A DNA stretch of 60,018 nucleotides from an uncultured Verrucomicrobiota bacterium (lineage in GTDB: Bacteria; Verrucomicrobiota; Verrucomicrobiia; Palsa-1439), in assembly GCA_903825435.1 (NCBI GenBank), contig CAIKAP010000117.1, positions 1-60,018 of the forward strand, read 5' to 3'. The notes under the pieces were generated by a model. It made no database searches and was not told where the DNA came from. It was given only the letters and a program-made list of their open reading frames with translations. A program made the position numbers and the translations under genes. Shown here one piece after another: positions 43,781 through 54,488 of the stretch (positions within the stretch are counted from its first letter, which is position 1; every line of letters starts with the position of its first letter).

Positions 43781-44674
43781 ATGCAGATTGAGGCTCTCAA
43801 AATTTACGCCGACGTCGTCCGCCTCCGCAGTTTCAGCCGCGGGGCGGAGGCGAACGGCGTGTTGCAGTCGGCGGCCAGCCAGGCCGTGAACAGCCTGGAA
43901 CGGCAGCTCGGCGTGTCGTTGATCGACCGGTCGCACCGGCCGTTCGAGGTGACGCCGCAGGGGAAATTGTTTTACAACGGCTGCCGGGAGATCGTGGACG
44001 CGTACTCGGAACTGGAGGCGACGGTGCGCGGCGCGCACAAGAACGCGGACGCCGTGGTGTGCGTGGCTGCGATTTTCTCCATCGGCCTCGGCGACATGAG
44101 CCGGTACGTGCAGCAGTTTTCGCAGACGCATCCGCAGGCGCGGGTGCAACTGGAGTATCTCAATCCGGACCGCGTTTACGAGCGGGTGCTGGAGGAAGCG
44201 GTGGATTTCGGGATCGTCTCGTTCCCGCAACGGCGCAAGGAACTGGCGGTAATTCCGTGGCGCGCGGAGCCGATGGTGCTGGCGTGCCCGAAAGGACACC
44301 GTCTGGCGAAACGGCGCGCCGTCGCGCTCGGCGATTTGAACGGCGAAAAGTTTGTGGCGTTCGACAAGAATTTGGCGATCCGGCGCGAGGTTGACCGGTT
44401 GCTGCGAAAGGCGAAGGCGCGCGTCGAGGTGGCGATGGAGTTCGATAATATCGAGGCGATCAAACGCGCCGTCGAAGTCGGCGCGGGCGTCGCGATCCTG
44501 CCGGAGCCGACGCTGGCGCGCGAGGCGGCGTTGAAGACGCTGGCGGCGGTGCGGCTGGAGGGCGCGGAGTTTTCGCGTCCGCTGGGAATCATTCACCGTC
44601 GCGGCAAGAAGTTTTACCAGAACACGCAGGATTTTCTCGGACTGCTGTTGAAGAATGGAAAAGGACACAAGTAA
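43781..44674 (+). CDS. LysR-family transcriptional regulator
   Basis: 297 residues. The N-terminal winged helix-turn-helix reads [20 protein letters not shown] and [20 protein letters not shown], and the substrate-binding domain covers residues about 90-290 ([44 protein letters not shown]). ATG at 43781 gives the family's usual N-terminus; the upstream TTG at 43760 is rejected. It lies one base before the gltB ATG on the same strand, so control of glutamate synthase is the natural inference, with the divergent ACT-NYN operon as a second possible target. Confidence 0.92.
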   Translation: MQIEALKIYADVVRLRSFSRGAEANGVLQSAASQAVNSLERQLGVSLIDRSHRPFEVTPQGKLFYNGCREIVDAYSELEATVRGAHKNADAVVCVAAIFSIGLGDMSRYVQQFSQTHPQARVQLEYLNPDRVYERVLEEAVDFGIVSFPQRRKELAVIPWRAEPMVLACPKGHRLAKRRAVALGDLNGEKFVAFDKNLAIRREVDRLLRKAKARVEVAMEFDNIEAIKRAVEVGAGVAILPEPTLAREAALKTLAAVRLEGAEFSRPLGIIHRRGKKFYQNTQDFLGLLLKNGKGHK

Positions 44675-44675
44675 G

Positions 44676-47600
44676 ATGAACGTGAACCAGTGGCGCGCCC
44701 AAGGTTTGTACCACCCGCAATGGGAACACGACGGTTGCGGCGTCGGCTTCGTCGCCGACATCAAGGGGCGACGTTCCAGCAAGATTTTGCGCGACGCGTT
44801 GACGGTGCTCGTCAACCTGCGGCATCGCGGCGCGGCGGGCGCGGAACCGAACACGGGCGACGGCGCGGGCGTGTTGATGCAGTTGCCGCATGAGTACCTG
44901 AAGAAGAAGTCGGACCAACTCGGCATCGCGTTGCCGGGGCCGGGCGAGTACGGCGTCGGCATGATGTATTTACCGCCGCATCCGGCGGATCGGTACAAGT
45001 GCGAAAAACTTTTTGAGGAAATCGTCGAGCACGAAGGCCAGCGGTTTCTCGGCTGGCGCAGCGTGCCGACCGCCGACAGCAAGCTCGGCAAGACGGCGCG
45101 CATCGCACAGCCGATTATCCGTCAGGCGTTCATCGGGCGCAGCGCCGACATTACCGACGCGATGGCGTTCGAGCGGAAGCTGTACATCATCCGCAAGCTC
45201 GCCGAGAAAGGCATCCGCTATTCCACCATCAAAGGCGGCGACTGGTTTTACGTCGCGAGCCTGTCGAGTCGGACGATTGTGTACAAGGGGATGTTGATGT
45301 CGGAACAGTTGCAGGAATTTTATCCGGAGCTGAACGATCCCTCGATGGAAACGGCGCTGGCGCTGGTGCATTCGCGGTTCAGCACGAACACATTTCCGAG
45401 TTGGTATCGCGCGCATCCGTATCGTTACATCGCGCACAACGGCGAGATCAACACGCTCCGCGGCAACGTCAACTGGATGCGCGCCCGCCAGTCCATGATC
45501 GCCTCCGAGGTTTGGGGCGACGAGATCCGTAAACTTTTCCCGATCATCTGCGAGGACGGCAGCGACTCGGCGATGTTCGACAACGTGCTGGAGTTCCTCG
45601 TGCTCTCCGGGCGGTCGTTGCCGCACGCGATGATGATGATGATACCGGAGCCGTGGGAACATCACGAGTCCATGCCCGACGACAAACGCGCCTTCTACGA
45701 ATATCATTCCTGCTTGCAGGAACCGTGGGACGGTCCCGCGTCCGTCGCGTTTACCGACGGCGTCTGCATCGGCGCGTGCCTCGACCGCAACGGACTCCGC
45801 CCGTCGCGTTACTACGTCACCAAAGACGACCGCGTCATCATGGCCAGCGAAGTCGGCGTGCTCGACATCGCGCCAGAAAATATCGCGCACAAAGGGCGGC
45901 TTCAGCCGGGCCGCATGTTCCTCATTGACACGCGCGAGGGGCGCATCGTCGCCGACGACGAACTGAAACAGAAAATGGCGGACGAACATCCGTACCGTAC
46001 ATGGCTTACTAATAGTCTCGTCAAACTCGAACAACTTCCGGAGCCATCGCAAGTTCGCGAGTCGGATCACAAGACCATCGTCCGCCGCCAAAAGGCGTTC
46101 GGTTATACGTTCGAGGATTTGCGTTTGCTCATCGGCCCAATGGCGCGCGACGGCGTCCAGCCGCTCGGCGCGATGGGCAACGACGCGCCGCTCGCCGTGC
46201 TCTCGAACAAACCGCAGTTGCTCTACAGTTATTTCAAGCAACTCTTCGCGCAAGTCACCAATCCTCCACTCGACTGCATTCGCGAGGAGATTATTACCTC
46301 GACCGTCACCCGTCTCGGCTCCGAGGCGAACCTGCTACAACCGAAACCGTCGAGCTGCCGCGTCGTCGAGCTTCCGACGCCGATTCTCACCGAACAGGAA
46401 CTCGCCAAGCTCGAACATCTCGATCTGCCCGGCTTCAAGCCGGTCCGTCTGCCGATTCTCTTCAACGCCACCGACGGCGTTGCCGGCATGGAACGCGCGC
46501 TCGAAGAACTTTTCGCCACGGCCCGCAAAGCCATTCGCGACGGCCATAATCTCATCATACTTTCCGACCGCGGCGTTGACAAAGACCGCGCCGCGATACC
46601 GGCGTTGCTCGTCATCTCCGGACTGCACCATCATCTTATCCGCGACGAATTGCGGACCCGGTGCAGCATCGTGCTCGACTCCGGCGAGCCGCGCGAAGTC
46701 CATCACTTCGCGTTGCTCATCGGCTACGGCGCGAGCGCGATTTGTCCGTACCTCGCGTTTGAAACGCTCGACGACATGATCCGCGAAGGATTATTGCCCG
46801 ACATCGAACACAAGACCGCCGTTAAAAATTACGCCAAGGCCGTCGTCAAAAGCGTCGTTAAAACCATGGCCAAGATGGGCATCTCCACCATCCAGAGTTA
46901 TCGCGGCGCGCAAATCTTCGAAGCCGTCGGACTCAACCAGGCGTTCGTTGATAAATATTTTACATGGACCGCCACGCGCATCGAAGGCGTCGGCATCGAG
47001 GAAGTCGCGCGCGAAGTATTGGCGCGACACCACCACGCATTTCCCGAACGCGAAACCAACGGCGAAGCCCTCGACTCCGGCGGACAATACCAGTGGCGGC
47101 AGGACGGCGAGTATCACCTTTTCAATCCCGAAACCATCCACCTCCTCCAGACCGCCACCCGCACGCCGAGCTACGACGTCTTCAAACAATATTCCGCCGC
47201 CGTCAACAACCAGTCGAAACATCTCTGCACCTTGCGCGGCCTGCTCGACTTCAAGTTCGCCGCCGCGCCGATCCCTCTCGACCAAGTCGAGTCGGTTGAC
47301 AACATCGTCCGCCGTTTCAAGACCGGCGCGATGAGTTACGGTTCCATCAGCCAGGAAGCGCACGAAGCGCTCGCCATCGCCATGAACCGGCTCGGCGGCA
47401 AAAGCAACACCGGCGAAGGCGGCGAAGACCCCGCGCGTTACAAACCGGAACCGAACGGCGACTCCAAAAATTCCGCCATCAAACAAGTCGCGTCCGGACG
47501 TTTTGGTGTTACCAGCAATTACCTCGTCAACGCCCGCGAACTTCAGATCAAAATGGCGCAAGGCGCCAAACCCGGCGAAGGCGGCGAGTTGCCCGGTAAA

Positions 47601-49271
47601 AAAGTTTATCCGTGGATCGCCAAGACTCGCGGCACGACCGCCGGTGTCGGACTTATCAGTCCCCCACCCCATCACGATATTTATTCCATCGAAGACCTCG
47701 CCGAGTTGATCCACGATTTGAAGAACGCCAACCGCGCCGCCCGCATCAGCGTCAAGCTCGTCGCCGAAGTTGGCGTCGGTACCATCGCCGCGGGCGTCGC
47801 GAAAGCGCACGCCGACGTTGTCCTCATCAGCGGCCACGACGGCGGCACGGGCGCGTCGCCGCTCTCCTCGATCAAACACTCCGGCATCCCGTGGGAACTC
47901 GGCCTCGCCGAAACTCACCAGACGCTCGTCTTAAATAATCTCCGCAGCCGCATCGTTGTCGAGACAGACGGCCAACTTAAAACCGGCCGCGACGTCGCCA
48001 TCGCCGCGTTGCTCGGCGCCGAGGAATTCGGATTCGCCACCGGACCGCTCGTCACGCTCGGCTGCATCATGATGCGCGTCTGCCACCTCAACACCTGTCC
48101 CGTCGGCGTCGCCACACAAGACCCGCGCCTCCGCGCGCGGTTCACCGGCAAACCGGAGTACGTCGTCAACTTCATGCGATACATCGCGCAGGAACTCCGC
48201 GAAATCATGGCGCAACTCGGTTTCCGCACCATCAACGAAATGATCGGTCGCACCGACAAACTCGAATTGCGCAAAGCCATTGACCACTGGAAAGCGCGCG
48301 GTCTCGACTTCTCAAAAATTTTGTACCAACCCGAAGTCGAATCCGGAGTCGGGCGACATTGCAGCGACCGACAAGACCACGGCATCACCAATTCGCTCGA
48401 CGTGACGACGCTCCTGAAACTTTGCCAGCCCGCCATCGAGCGCGGCGAAAAAGTCTGCGCCACGCTCCCGATCCGCAACGTCAACCGCGTTGTCGGCACA
48501 ATCACCGGTAGCGAGATCACGAAAAAACACGGCCCCAACGGTCTCCCCGACGACACCATCGCGCTAAACTTTCACGGCAGCGCTGGCCAGAGCTTCGGTG
48601 CGTTCATCCCGAAAGGAATGACGCTGACGCTCGAAGGCGACGCCAACGATTACGTCGGCAAAGGACTCAGCGGCGGTAAGATCATCGTCTATCAGCCGCC
48701 ATGTTCCGGTTTTGTTCCGGAGGAAAATATCATCATCGGCAACGTCGCCTTTTACGGCGCGACCGACGGCGAAGCCTACATTCGCGGCATGGCGGGCGAA
48801 CGGTTCTGCGTCCGCAACAGCGGCGTCACCGCCGTCGCCGAGTCCGTCGGCGACCACGCCTGCGAATACATGACCGGCGGCCGCGTCGTCGTCCTCGGCG
48901 CGACGGGCCGCAACTTCGCTGCCGGAATGAGCGGCGGCGTTGCGTACATTTTCGACGAGCGCGGCGATTTCGCCACGCGCTGCAACCCGGCAATGGTCGC
49001 GCTGGAAAAATTAACCGACGCCGACGAGATCGCCGAACTGCGGCGATTGATCGAACGGCACGGTGATTACACCAAGAGCACGCGCGCGGGGAAAATTCTC
49101 GCCGAGTGGGACGCCAGCGTCCCGCGTTTCGTCAAGGTCATGCCGAAAGATTACAAACGCATCCTCGAATCGCTCGCGCGCGCGAAAGCCGCGGGACTCA
49201 GCGGCGACGAAGCCGTTGCCGCCGCGTTCGAGGAAAACGTCAAAGACATCAGCCGCGTCGGAGGAAACTGA
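44676..49271 (+). CDS. gltB: glutamate synthase (NADPH) large subunit
   Basis: 1531 residues; makes two glutamates from 2-oxoglutarate and glutamine. A class II glutaminase domain follows a short propeptide, with the catalytic cysteine in [13 protein letters not shown]. The central domain comes next, then the FMN synthase domain ([52 protein letters not shown]), the [3Fe-4S] motif [20 protein letters not shown] and the C-terminal beta-helix ([20 protein letters not shown]). Start at 44676 rather than 44655 puts the cysteine at the usual distance. An exact 18-bp repeat codes for CSGFVPE in the beta-helix, where relatives usually have a GSTFVPE-like turn. Confidence 0.96.
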   Translation: MNVNQWRAQGLYHPQWEHDGCGVGFVADIKGRRSSKILRDALTVLVNLRHRGAAGAEPNTGDGAGVLMQLPHEYLKKKSDQLGIALPGPGEYGVGMMYLPPHPADRYKCEKLFEEIVEHEGQRFLGWRSVPTADSKLGKTARIAQPIIRQAFIGRSADITDAMAFERKLYIIRKLAEKGIRYSTIKGGDWFYVASLSSRTIVYKGMLMSEQLQEFYPELNDPSMETALALVHSRFSTNTFPSWYRAHPYRYIAHNGEINTLRGNVNWMRARQSMIASEVWGDEIRKLFPIICEDGSDSAMFDNVLEFLVLSGRSLPHAMMMMIPEPWEHHESMPDDKRAFYEYHSCLQEPWDGPASVAFTDGVCIGACLDRNGLRPSRYYVTKDDRVIMASEVGVLDIAPENIAHKGRLQPGRMFLIDTREGRIVADDELKQKMADEHPYRTWLTNSLVKLEQLPEPSQVRESDHKTIVRRQKAFGYTFEDLRLLIGPMARDGVQPLGAMGNDAPLAVLSNKPQLLYSYFKQLFAQVTNPPLDCIREEIITSTVTRLGSEANLLQPKPSSCRVVELPTPILTEQELAKLEHLDLPGFKPVRLPILFNATDGVAGMERALEELFATARKAIRDGHNLIILSDRGVDKDRAAIPALLVISGLHHHLIRDELRTRCSIVLDSGEPREVHHFALLIGYGASAICPYLAFETLDDMIREGLLPDIEHKTAVKNYAKAVVKSVVKTMAKMGISTIQSYRGAQIFEAVGLNQAFVDKYFTWTATRIEGVGIEEVAREVLARHHHAFPERETNGEALDSGGQYQWRQDGEYHLFNPETIHLLQTATRTPSYDVFKQYSAAVNNQSKHLCTLRGLLDFKFAAAPIPLDQVESVDNIVRRFKTGAMSYGSISQEAHEALAIAMNRLGGKSNTGEGGEDPARYKPEPNGDSKNSAIKQVASGRFGVTSNYLVNARELQIKMAQGAKPGEGGELPGKKVYPWIAKTRGTTAGVGLISPPPHHDIYSIEDLAELIHDLKNANRAARISVKLVAEVGVGTIAAGVAKAHADVVLISGHDGGTGASPLSSIKHSGIPWELGLAETHQTLVLNNLRSRIVVETDGQLKTGRDVAIAALLGAEEFGFATGPLVTLGCIMMRVCHLNTCPVGVATQDPRLRARFTGKPEYVVNFMRYIAQELREIMAQLGFRTINEMIGRTDKLELRKAIDHWKARGLDFSKILYQPEVESGVGRHCSDRQDHGITNSLDVTTLLKLCQPAIERGEKVCATLPIRNVNRVVGTITGSEITKKHGPNGLPDDTIALNFHGSAGQSFGAFIPKGMTLTLEGDANDYVGKGLSGGKIIVYQPPCSGFVPEENIIIGNVAFYGATDGEAYIRGMAGERFCVRNSGVTAVAESVGDHACEYMTGGRVVVLGATGRNFAAGMSGGVAYIFDERGDFATRCNPAMVALEKLTDADEIAELRRLIERHGDYTKSTRAGKILAEWDASVPRFVKVMPKDYKRILESLARAKAAGLSGDEAVAAAFEENVKDISRVGGN
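48703..48720 (+). repeat. 18-bp dispersed repeat, exact copy 5 (inside gltB)
   Basis: GTTCCGGTTTTGTTCCGG, in frame as CSGFVPE just before the conserved EENIIIGN. Confidence 0.9.
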
Positions 49272-49274
49272 TTT

Positions 49275-50759
49275 ATGGGCAAGCCCACCGGATTTCTCGA
49301 AATCAACCGCGAACTCGCCGCCGACACCGCGCCGCGCGAACGCGTCAAACACTGGCAGGAATTTCACGAACACCTGCCGGAAGAAAAACTCCGCGCACAA
49401 GGCGCGCGTTGCATGGACTGCGGCATCCCCTTCTGCCACGTCGGACGCATCCTTGCCGGTGCCGCCGCCGGTTGCCCGATCAACAACCTCATTCCCGAAT
49501 GGAACGACATGGTTTATCGCGGCCTCTGGAAAGAAGCGATTGAACGGCTCCTGAAGACAAATAATTTCCCGGAATTCACCGGACGCGTTTGTCCCGCGCC
49601 GTGCGAAGGTTCGTGCACCGTCGGAATGCACACGCCGCCCGTCACCATCAAACAAATCGAGTGCGAGATTATTGACCGCGCCTTCCGCGAAGGTTGGATC
49701 GCGTCGCAACCGCCCGCCACGCGCACCGGCAAAAACATCGCCGTCGTCGGTAGCGGCCCTGCCGGACTCGCCGCCGCCGCGCAACTCAACAAAGCCGGGC
49801 ACAACGTCACCGTCTTCGAGCGCGCCGACCGCATCGGCGGACTGTTGATGTACGGCATCCCGAACATGAAGCTCGATAAAGAACAAGTCGTCCTCCGCCG
49901 CGTCAAACTCATGGAAAAAGAAGGCGTCAAGTTCGTCACCAACACCGAAGTAGGAAAAAATTATCCGACGAAGAAACTTCGTGCCAATTTCAACGCCGTC
50001 GTCCTCGCCACCGGCGCGACCGTGCCGCGCGACTTGAAGATTGAAGGACGCGCGTTGAACGGAATCTATTTCGCGATGGACTTCCTCGCCGCCAACACCA
50101 AGTCACTGCTCGACGGCAAACGCACCGCTAACTTCATTGACGCCGCCGGTAAAGATGTCGTAGTTATCGGCGGCGGCGATACCGGCACCGATTGCGTCGG
50201 CACTAGCTTGCGACACGGTTGTAGAAGCGTGACGCAACTGGAGATTTTACCGCAACCGCCGCTCGAACGCGCCGCGAACAATCCGTGGCCGGAGTGGCCG
50301 AAAGTTTACAAGCTCGACTACGGTCAGGAAGAAGCCAAAGTGATACAAGGCGCCGACCCGCGAACGTATCTTGTCACCGCCAAGAAATTCATCGGCGACG
50401 CCAGCGGCAACATCAAAGAAATCCTCACCGTCAAAATCGAATGGCAGAAAGATGCCCAAGGCCGGTTCACGCCGAAGGAAGTTCCCGGCACCGAGAAGAC
50501 AATCCCCGCGCAACTCGTGTTGCTCGCGATGGGATTCCTCGGTCCCGACGCCGCGATCCTCAAAGACCTCGGCGTCGCACAAGACGACCGCACCAACATC
50601 AAAGCCGACTACGGCAAATTCGCCACGAGCGTCCGTGGGGTGTTCGCTGCCGGTGATTGTCGTCGCGGCCAGAGCCTCATCGTCTGGGCGATCAACGAAG
50701 GCCGTGCCTGCGCCAGCGAGGTTGACCGCTACCTCATGAGCCAGACCGACCTACCTTAA
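49275..50759 (+). CDS. gltD: glutamate synthase small subunit
   Basis: 494-residue FAD/iron-sulfur subunit that passes NADPH electrons to GltB. N-terminal cluster cysteines: [23 protein letters not shown] and [15 protein letters not shown] site [25 protein letters not shown] site [20 protein letters not shown], and the C-terminal FAD motif [27 protein letters not shown] precedes the ATG and only three bases separate it from the gltB stop. Confidence 0.97.
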   Translation: MGKPTGFLEINRELAADTAPRERVKHWQEFHEHLPEEKLRAQGARCMDCGIPFCHVGRILAGAAAGCPINNLIPEWNDMVYRGLWKEAIERLLKTNNFPEFTGRVCPAPCEGSCTVGMHTPPVTIKQIECEIIDRAFREGWIASQPPATRTGKNIAVVGSGPAGLAAAAQLNKAGHNVTVFERADRIGGLLMYGIPNMKLDKEQVVLRRVKLMEKEGVKFVTNTEVGKNYPTKKLRANFNAVVLATGATVPRDLKIEGRALNGIYFAMDFLAANTKSLLDGKRTANFIDAAGKDVVVIGGGDTGTDCVGTSLRHGCRSVTQLEILPQPPLERAANNPWPEWPKVYKLDYGQEEAKVIQGADPRTYLVTAKKFIGDASGNIKEILTVKIEWQKDAQGRFTPKEVPGTEKTIPAQLVLLAMGFLGPDAAILKDLGVAQDDRTNIKADYGKFATSVRGVFAAGDCRRGQSLIVWAINEGRACASEVDRYLMSQTDLP

Positions 50760-50774
50760 TTTGCTCCGCCGACA

Positions 50775-50809
50775 GCGACAAAAATTGCCCATTTCAGCGT
50801 TTTTGTCGC
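50775..50809 (+). terminator. inverted repeat after gltD
   Basis: GCGACAAAAA and TTTTTGTCGC (10-bp perfect stem) enclose a 15-base loop, 15 bp past the gltD stop. It is a likely terminator, although its T run lies inside the stem. The remaining gap to 50987 holds a run of CTACT-containing direct repeats (about 50850-50902) and nothing else I can name. Confidence 0.6.
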
Positions 50810-50987
50810 GTGTTACTTGCAAACCGAGGTCCGGATGAGCTTTTGGCACTATCCTACTCTTTTTCTACTACTTGCGCTTATTTCCGCCTACTTTCGCCTA
50901 CTAACAAACCTCGTGTCATCTCACAGAGGTCAACATCATGCTGACCGGAACAGGCGGTTGACCTGCGGCGGGGTGTTGGGGTAGCCT

Positions 50988-51287
50988 GTGCGTGTGATTC
51001 CGGCAACTGACAGGGTAGTTCCGACACGCCGCGAGCTGGAGCGCACGTTCATCAAACTGATCGTCGTGCTCGGCGCACTGGGGCCGACTGTGCTGGCATC
51101 GCTCAACGTTTGGGGCGCCAACCAGTGGGTGCTGGCTAGCGCGATTGTGTTCTATGCGATCGCGCTCGGTGCAACGGCGTGGTGGCTTGAGAAACAGACG
51201 CGTTGGAGCGGTGTGGGGTTATGCCTGACGGTGCTGCTGCTGGGGATGCTGGTCGTCTATCTCACACACCGCCGTGTCTTGCGATGA
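50988..51287 (+). CDS. small membrane protein, unknown
   Basis: 99 residues with three hydrophobic helices: LIVVLGALGPTVLASLNVWG, WVLASAIVFYAIALGATAWW and GLCLTVLLLGMLVVYLTH. The start is GTG at 50988 (or GTG 50994); no good ribosome site is visible. Its end overlaps the converging oxidoreductase gene by 26 bp. Function unknown. Confidence 0.55.
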   Translation: MRVIPATDRVVPTRRELERTFIKLIVVLGALGPTVLASLNVWGANQWVLASAIVFYAIALGATAWWLEKQTRWSGVGLCLTVLLLGMLVVYLTHRRVLR

Positions 51288-52365
51288 GCCGCAGGAGTTC
51301 CTTCTCGAACAGGGCGCTGTCCATCGGCAGCTCCACCGTCTGTTCCTGAAGCGAGGAGAGTAACATCGCGTTGGCGAGTTCGACCGAGCGGATCCCCTCA
51401 GAGGCAGGCGCAATCAATGGCGAGCCATCGAGGATCGCGTCCACGAAGTTGCGCACAATCGCCATGTGTTGGCCGCCGATGTTTTGAACCGGAATGACGG
51501 TTGTCTGTGTTGGCGGCGCGGCAAACAGTTCCTTGGCCGTGCGGCTGAACTCGGAGGCGGGCACTTCGTTGCGCGTGAAAGTGAGTATGCCGTTCTCGAA
51601 AACGAACCGGCCATTTTCGCCGGCGATTTCGAGACGGTTAGTGCCGGGGGCTTCGCCGGTGGAGGCGATGAATGTGGCGGTCAGGTTGTTGTCGTAGTCG
51701 AGGTAGGCGGTGACTTCGTCCTCGACTTCGATGTGGTGGTATTTGCCGAAGTGACAGAAGGCGCGGATGCGGCGGGGCATACCGATGAGCCATGGAAGAA
51801 GGTCGAGTTGGTGCGGGCACTGGTTCAGCAGGACGCCGCCGCCTTCGCCCGACCATGTGCCGCGCCATGGGGCGCTGGCGTAGTAGGCGGCGGGCCGAAA
51901 CCAATTGGTGATGGTCCAGTTGAGACGGCGGACTTCACCTAGTTCGCCGTCGTGAATCATCTGGCGGATTTTTAGGAAGACCGGGTCGGTCCGCATCATG
52001 AACATTGCGGCAAAGACTTGGCGCAGGTCGGTGTGTGCGGCTATTAGGCGTTCGGCGTCGGCTTTGTGGACGGAGATCGGTTTGTCCACAAGGACGTGGA
52101 GGCCGTTACGCAGTGCGTCGGCGCCAATGGTGGTGTGGGAGTAGTGCGGTGTCGCAATGAGAACCGCGTCAACCGCGCCGGAGCGAATAAGGTCTTCGCT
52201 GCGGGTGAAGGCGCGCGCTTGCGGAAACTTCGCCAGCTGCACGGGGTTACGCGCACAGACGGCGGCCAGCTTACAACGCGGAACAACTCCCGCCGCAATC
52301 TGTTCGGCGTAGCGCGCGCCCATGGCGCCTATGCCGATGCTGCCGAGTCGAATCGTCGCCGTCAT
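51262..52365 (-). CDS. Gfo/Idh/MocA-family oxidoreductase
   Basis: 367 residues. The N-terminal Rossmann domain binds NAD(P) (RLGSIGIGAMGARYAEQIAA), followed by VDAVLIATPHYSHTTIGADA and the family's catalytic-lysine motif, here VDKPISVHKADAERL. The C-terminal alpha/beta domain includes WSGEGGGVLLNQCPHQLDLL with the conserved Gly-rich turn and histidine. The substrate is probably a sugar or inositol derivative, but no sugar-catabolic genes are adjacent. It starts with ATG at 52365; the ribosome site is weak. Confidence 0.92.
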   Translation of the reverse strand: MTATIRLGSIGIGAMGARYAEQIAAGVVPRCKLAAVCARNPVQLAKFPQARAFTRSEDLIRSGAVDAVLIATPHYSHTTIGADALRNGLHVLVDKPISVHKADAERLIAAHTDLRQVFAAMFMMRTDPVFLKIRQMIHDGELGEVRRLNWTITNWFRPAAYYASAPWRGTWSGEGGGVLLNQCPHQLDLLPWLIGMPRRIRAFCHFGKYHHIEVEDEVTAYLDYDNNLTATFIASTGEAPGTNRLEIAGENGRFVFENGILTFTRNEVPASEFSRTAKELFAAPPTQTTVIPVQNIGGQHMAIVRNFVDAILDGSPLIAPASEGIRSVELANAMLLSSLQEQTVELPMDSALFEKELLRLIARHGGV

Positions 52366-52516
52366 TCGAATAGCAAGACGGCAAGGAACGCCACCAACGA
52401 GTTCTTGTTCTTACTGACGTTCAACGTGGTCTAGCCCTCCTGAGGTTGCTGCGCTCCATCCTTACCACGTCCAACGCCGATGCCAACTCCAAATTACTCA
52501 TGGATCTTGCAATTGA

Positions 52517-52678
52517 CGAATTGCCGACGAGATCGAGAAGATTCTCCGACACCTCGGCCCGTAGGAAGATGCACCACCGGACACACGAGCCCCGCCGCGA
52601 CCAATTGAACGCGAGTTCACCTACGAGCCGTTTTACGATGACTTCCCAACCGGCTCACGCGACTGGTATGCGGACTGA
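52517..52678 (+). pseudogene. C-terminal remnant of a transposase (IS91/Y2-like)
   Basis: One frame reads RIADEIEKILRHLGP, a TAG stop, EDAPPDTRAPPRPIERE, then FTYEPFYDDFPTGSRDWYAD and a stop. The EKILRHL, Pro-rich and Tyr/Asp-rich tail pattern is typical of IS91/IS801-type transposase ends. A TGA precedes it. No catalytic domain or element end is present. The 663-bp gap 52366-53028 holds this scar, repeat copy A below and a promoter; the rest is unassigned. Confidence 0.6.
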
Positions 52679-52890
52679 TTCACCGATCGCCATCGGTGGC
52701 AATGGAATCGGTATCACTTCGAGCGCGCCAACCGTACAATCGCGAACAGAAAGAGGCATGGAATGCGGCACGGAGACAAACACGGAAGATGGCGGAAGGC
52801 AAATGAAGGCCGACCGAACTAACCGTCGGGCATTTTCGGATGCTAAGCTACGGACAGGGCGGATCAGGACGGCCAGTTTCGTTCCCCCTT

Positions 52891-52924
52891 TTAACCCCCT
52901 CCGCAAAACCGAATTCCTATCAGT
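52891..52924 (+). repeat. 34-35-bp dispersed repeat, copy A
   Basis: Begins TTAACCCCCTCCGCAAAACC and continues GAATTCCTATCAGT. It is shared with copies at 53958 and 54576, all on the same strand. Confidence 0.9.
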
Positions 52925-52988
52925 AACTCGCGGCAGCGGTTGAGGCGGCACGGCGCGCATGATGCTGGATTCGCTTGTTGTTTGTTGG

Positions 52989-53017
52989 TTGACAATCCGT
53001 CTCATTCGGTGTTTTTA
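52989..53017 (+). promoter_or_regulatory. promoter for the secreted-protein gene at 53029
   Basis: TTGACA (52989-52994), 17-bp spacer, TTTTTA (53012-53017); the ATG lies 11 bases on. Confidence 0.5.
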
Positions 53018-53028
53018 ACCACAACAAT

Positions 53029-53760
53029 ATGAAAAAACTCCTCTTGAGTTCATTGGTGTTGACTTGCCTGTGCGGCGTGACGTGGGCGCAGCAGCCGGTT
53101 GCTGACTTAAAACTGGATTTCAACAGGTTGAAATCGTGGGACACGAAGCGCTACGAGATGCTCGTGCCGTATTCAGTCACGACCGCTCTAGGTGGCCAGA
53201 CTAACAAGCAGGTTAACATCAACCACGCAGGCATCTCCACCATGGCAACTGAAGTGACCGGCGATTCGCTGATTCTGACCGAAACGATGGAGCGTCAGAA
53301 GATGAAAATGGTTTACCATTGTCGGAAAGACAACGGGTTGGCACTTCTGAAATCAGATATGACCATGGGCAACCAGACCGCCATCGCCGAATTCAAGGAC
53401 GGGAAAATGTCGGTTACGGCGAACGGCAAGGTACATGAGATGCCATTCCCGGAAGATACGTTGGTTGAGCCGGCCTTTCTGCGGTTGGTTACGCTATTGC
53501 CGCGTGAGAAGGGTGGCCGTTTTTCGTTTAAGCACTGGAGTGAAATGCGAGGGGGGCCACCCTCGGATTCCGTGCCGATGACGAAAGCGCCGCTGGTCAT
53601 CGTTTGCGAAGGCGAAGATACGATCAAGCTGGCCGGTAAGGATGTGCGCGGCACAAAATACAATCTCGGCAATCGTTATCTGGCTTGGGTTCGTGACGAC
53701 GGTACGCTGCTGCGATACGAATTGCCCGGCCGCACCATCTTGGAACTCGTCGCGAACTGA
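53029..53760 (+). CDS. secreted protein of unknown function
   Basis: 243 residues with signal peptide MKKLLLSSLVLTCLCGVTWA (cut before QQPVADLKL). The mature part is mostly beta-type and soluble (YEMLVPYSVTTALGG, AIAEFKDGKMSVTANGKVHE, TIKLAGKDVRGTKYNLG, VRDDGTLLRYELPG). The ending, in which a parameter is tied to a YELPG-type last strand, resembles lipoprotein-carrier-like secreted barrels, but I do not assign a family. The start follows a near-leaderless promoter. It is flanked by repeat copies A and B. Confidence 0.75.
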   Translation: MKKLLLSSLVLTCLCGVTWAQQPVADLKLDFNRLKSWDTKRYEMLVPYSVTTALGGQTNKQVNINHAGISTMATEVTGDSLILTETMERQKMKMVYHCRKDNGLALLKSDMTMGNQTAIAEFKDGKMSVTANGKVHEMPFPEDTLVEPAFLRLVTLLPREKGGRFSFKHWSEMRGGPPSDSVPMTKAPLVIVCEGEDTIKLAGKDVRGTKYNLGNRYLAWVRDDGTLLRYELPGRTILELVAN

Positions 53761-53764
53761 CCGG

Positions 53765-53957
53765 CTACTTCACCTCGAAAAACTTTTCCTTCTTCGCGCC
53801 GCAGACATCGCAGTGATCGGGTTGATCGCCAATGTGGGTGTGCCCGCAGATTGAACAGACCCAAATGGACGCGCCAGCGAGATCTTTTCTGGCTTTAATC
53901 TGCGCCAACGCCCGTGAATAGAGGCCGTGGTGGATTTCCTCGACAGCCAACGTATTC
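53765..53957 (-). pseudogene. rubrerythrin fragment (C-terminal rubredoxin-like part)
   Basis: Keeps VKNTLAVEEIHHGLYSRALA, the last ferritin-domain helix with conserved Glu and His, and the rubredoxin-like site WVCSICGHTHIGDQPDHCDVCGAKK. The first 90 or so residues, with most diiron ligands, are missing. The break coincides with repeat copy B (53958-53992). It is therefore a truncated gene and unlikely to work as a peroxidase. Confidence 0.85.
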
Positions 53958-53992
53958 TTAACCCCCCTCCGCAAAACTGAATTCCTATCAGT
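53958..53992 (+). repeat. 34-35-bp dispersed repeat, copy B
   Basis: TTAACCCCCCTCCGCAAAAC then TGAATTCCTATCAGT. One extra C and one base change relative to copy A. It marks the point where the rubrerythrin gene is cut. Confidence 0.9.
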
Positions 53993-54044
53993 TCAGTACG
54001 GCCACCACGGAAACATAATTGCATTCGTTCCCAAGATTTTGCTC

Positions 54045-54488
54045 TTACGGCACAGCATGGGGGTTGTTAATGTCGCACCCCTTGCTCTTAAGTTCTTCCT
54101 GTGCTGTTTGCCGATCCACTAAGACCGGATGAATGCCTTTCCCGAACGCTGAGTCATCGACATCGAATCTGATGAATACTTGCTGATCCTTTTTAAGCGT
54201 GAACTCTATTTTCTGGTTCCCGCCGCCAACGCGGACAATGTGCCGACCCACACAAACATCCTTGCAGTAATACCGGTCTGGTCTAATCTGGCCGCTCCAT
54301 CTGCCATCGAGGATCCAGTCCTGCCACAAACCGGGAGTACTGCGAGATGCGGTCCGATAAACGTACACTCGCCCGGTATCGGATGAAGAAGTGGAAGGTT
54401 GGTAGTTCTTCGGATCATCAACAGTGATGCATCCTGCCAAGAAAACGAGCCCGATCAGGGCATTGCAATGTTTTTGACACGAAATCAT
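54045..54488 (-). CDS. lipoprotein with DUF2846-like domain
   Basis: 147 residues. Lipoprotein signal with lipobox LAGC (GLVFLAGC), so membrane-anchored. The mature domain, TGRVYVYRTASR, WILDGRWSGQIRPDRYYCKD and KKDQQVFIRFDVDD, has the beta-sandwich pattern of DUF2846 proteins. Function unknown. GAGGTAAGG precedes the ATG. It lies between repeat copies B and C and is AT-richer than the large operons around it. Confidence 0.75.
   Translation of the reverse strand: MISCQKHCNALIGLVFLAGCITVDDPKNYQPSTSSSDTGRVYVYRTASRSTPGLWQDWILDGRWSGQIRPDRYYCKDVCVGRHIVRVGGGNQKIEFTLKKDQQVFIRFDVDDSAFGKGIHPVLVDRQTAQEELKSKGCDINNPHAVP

Noticed and set aside
44970-46253. 427-codon minus-strand open frame
   Set aside because: Mirror of gltB codons; the 375-codon frame at 46791-47918 is rejected for the same reason.
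52446-52943. 165-residue plus-strand open frame
   Set aside because: Runs out of frame over the transposase tail and through repeat copy A; low-complexity Ser/Thr/Arg.
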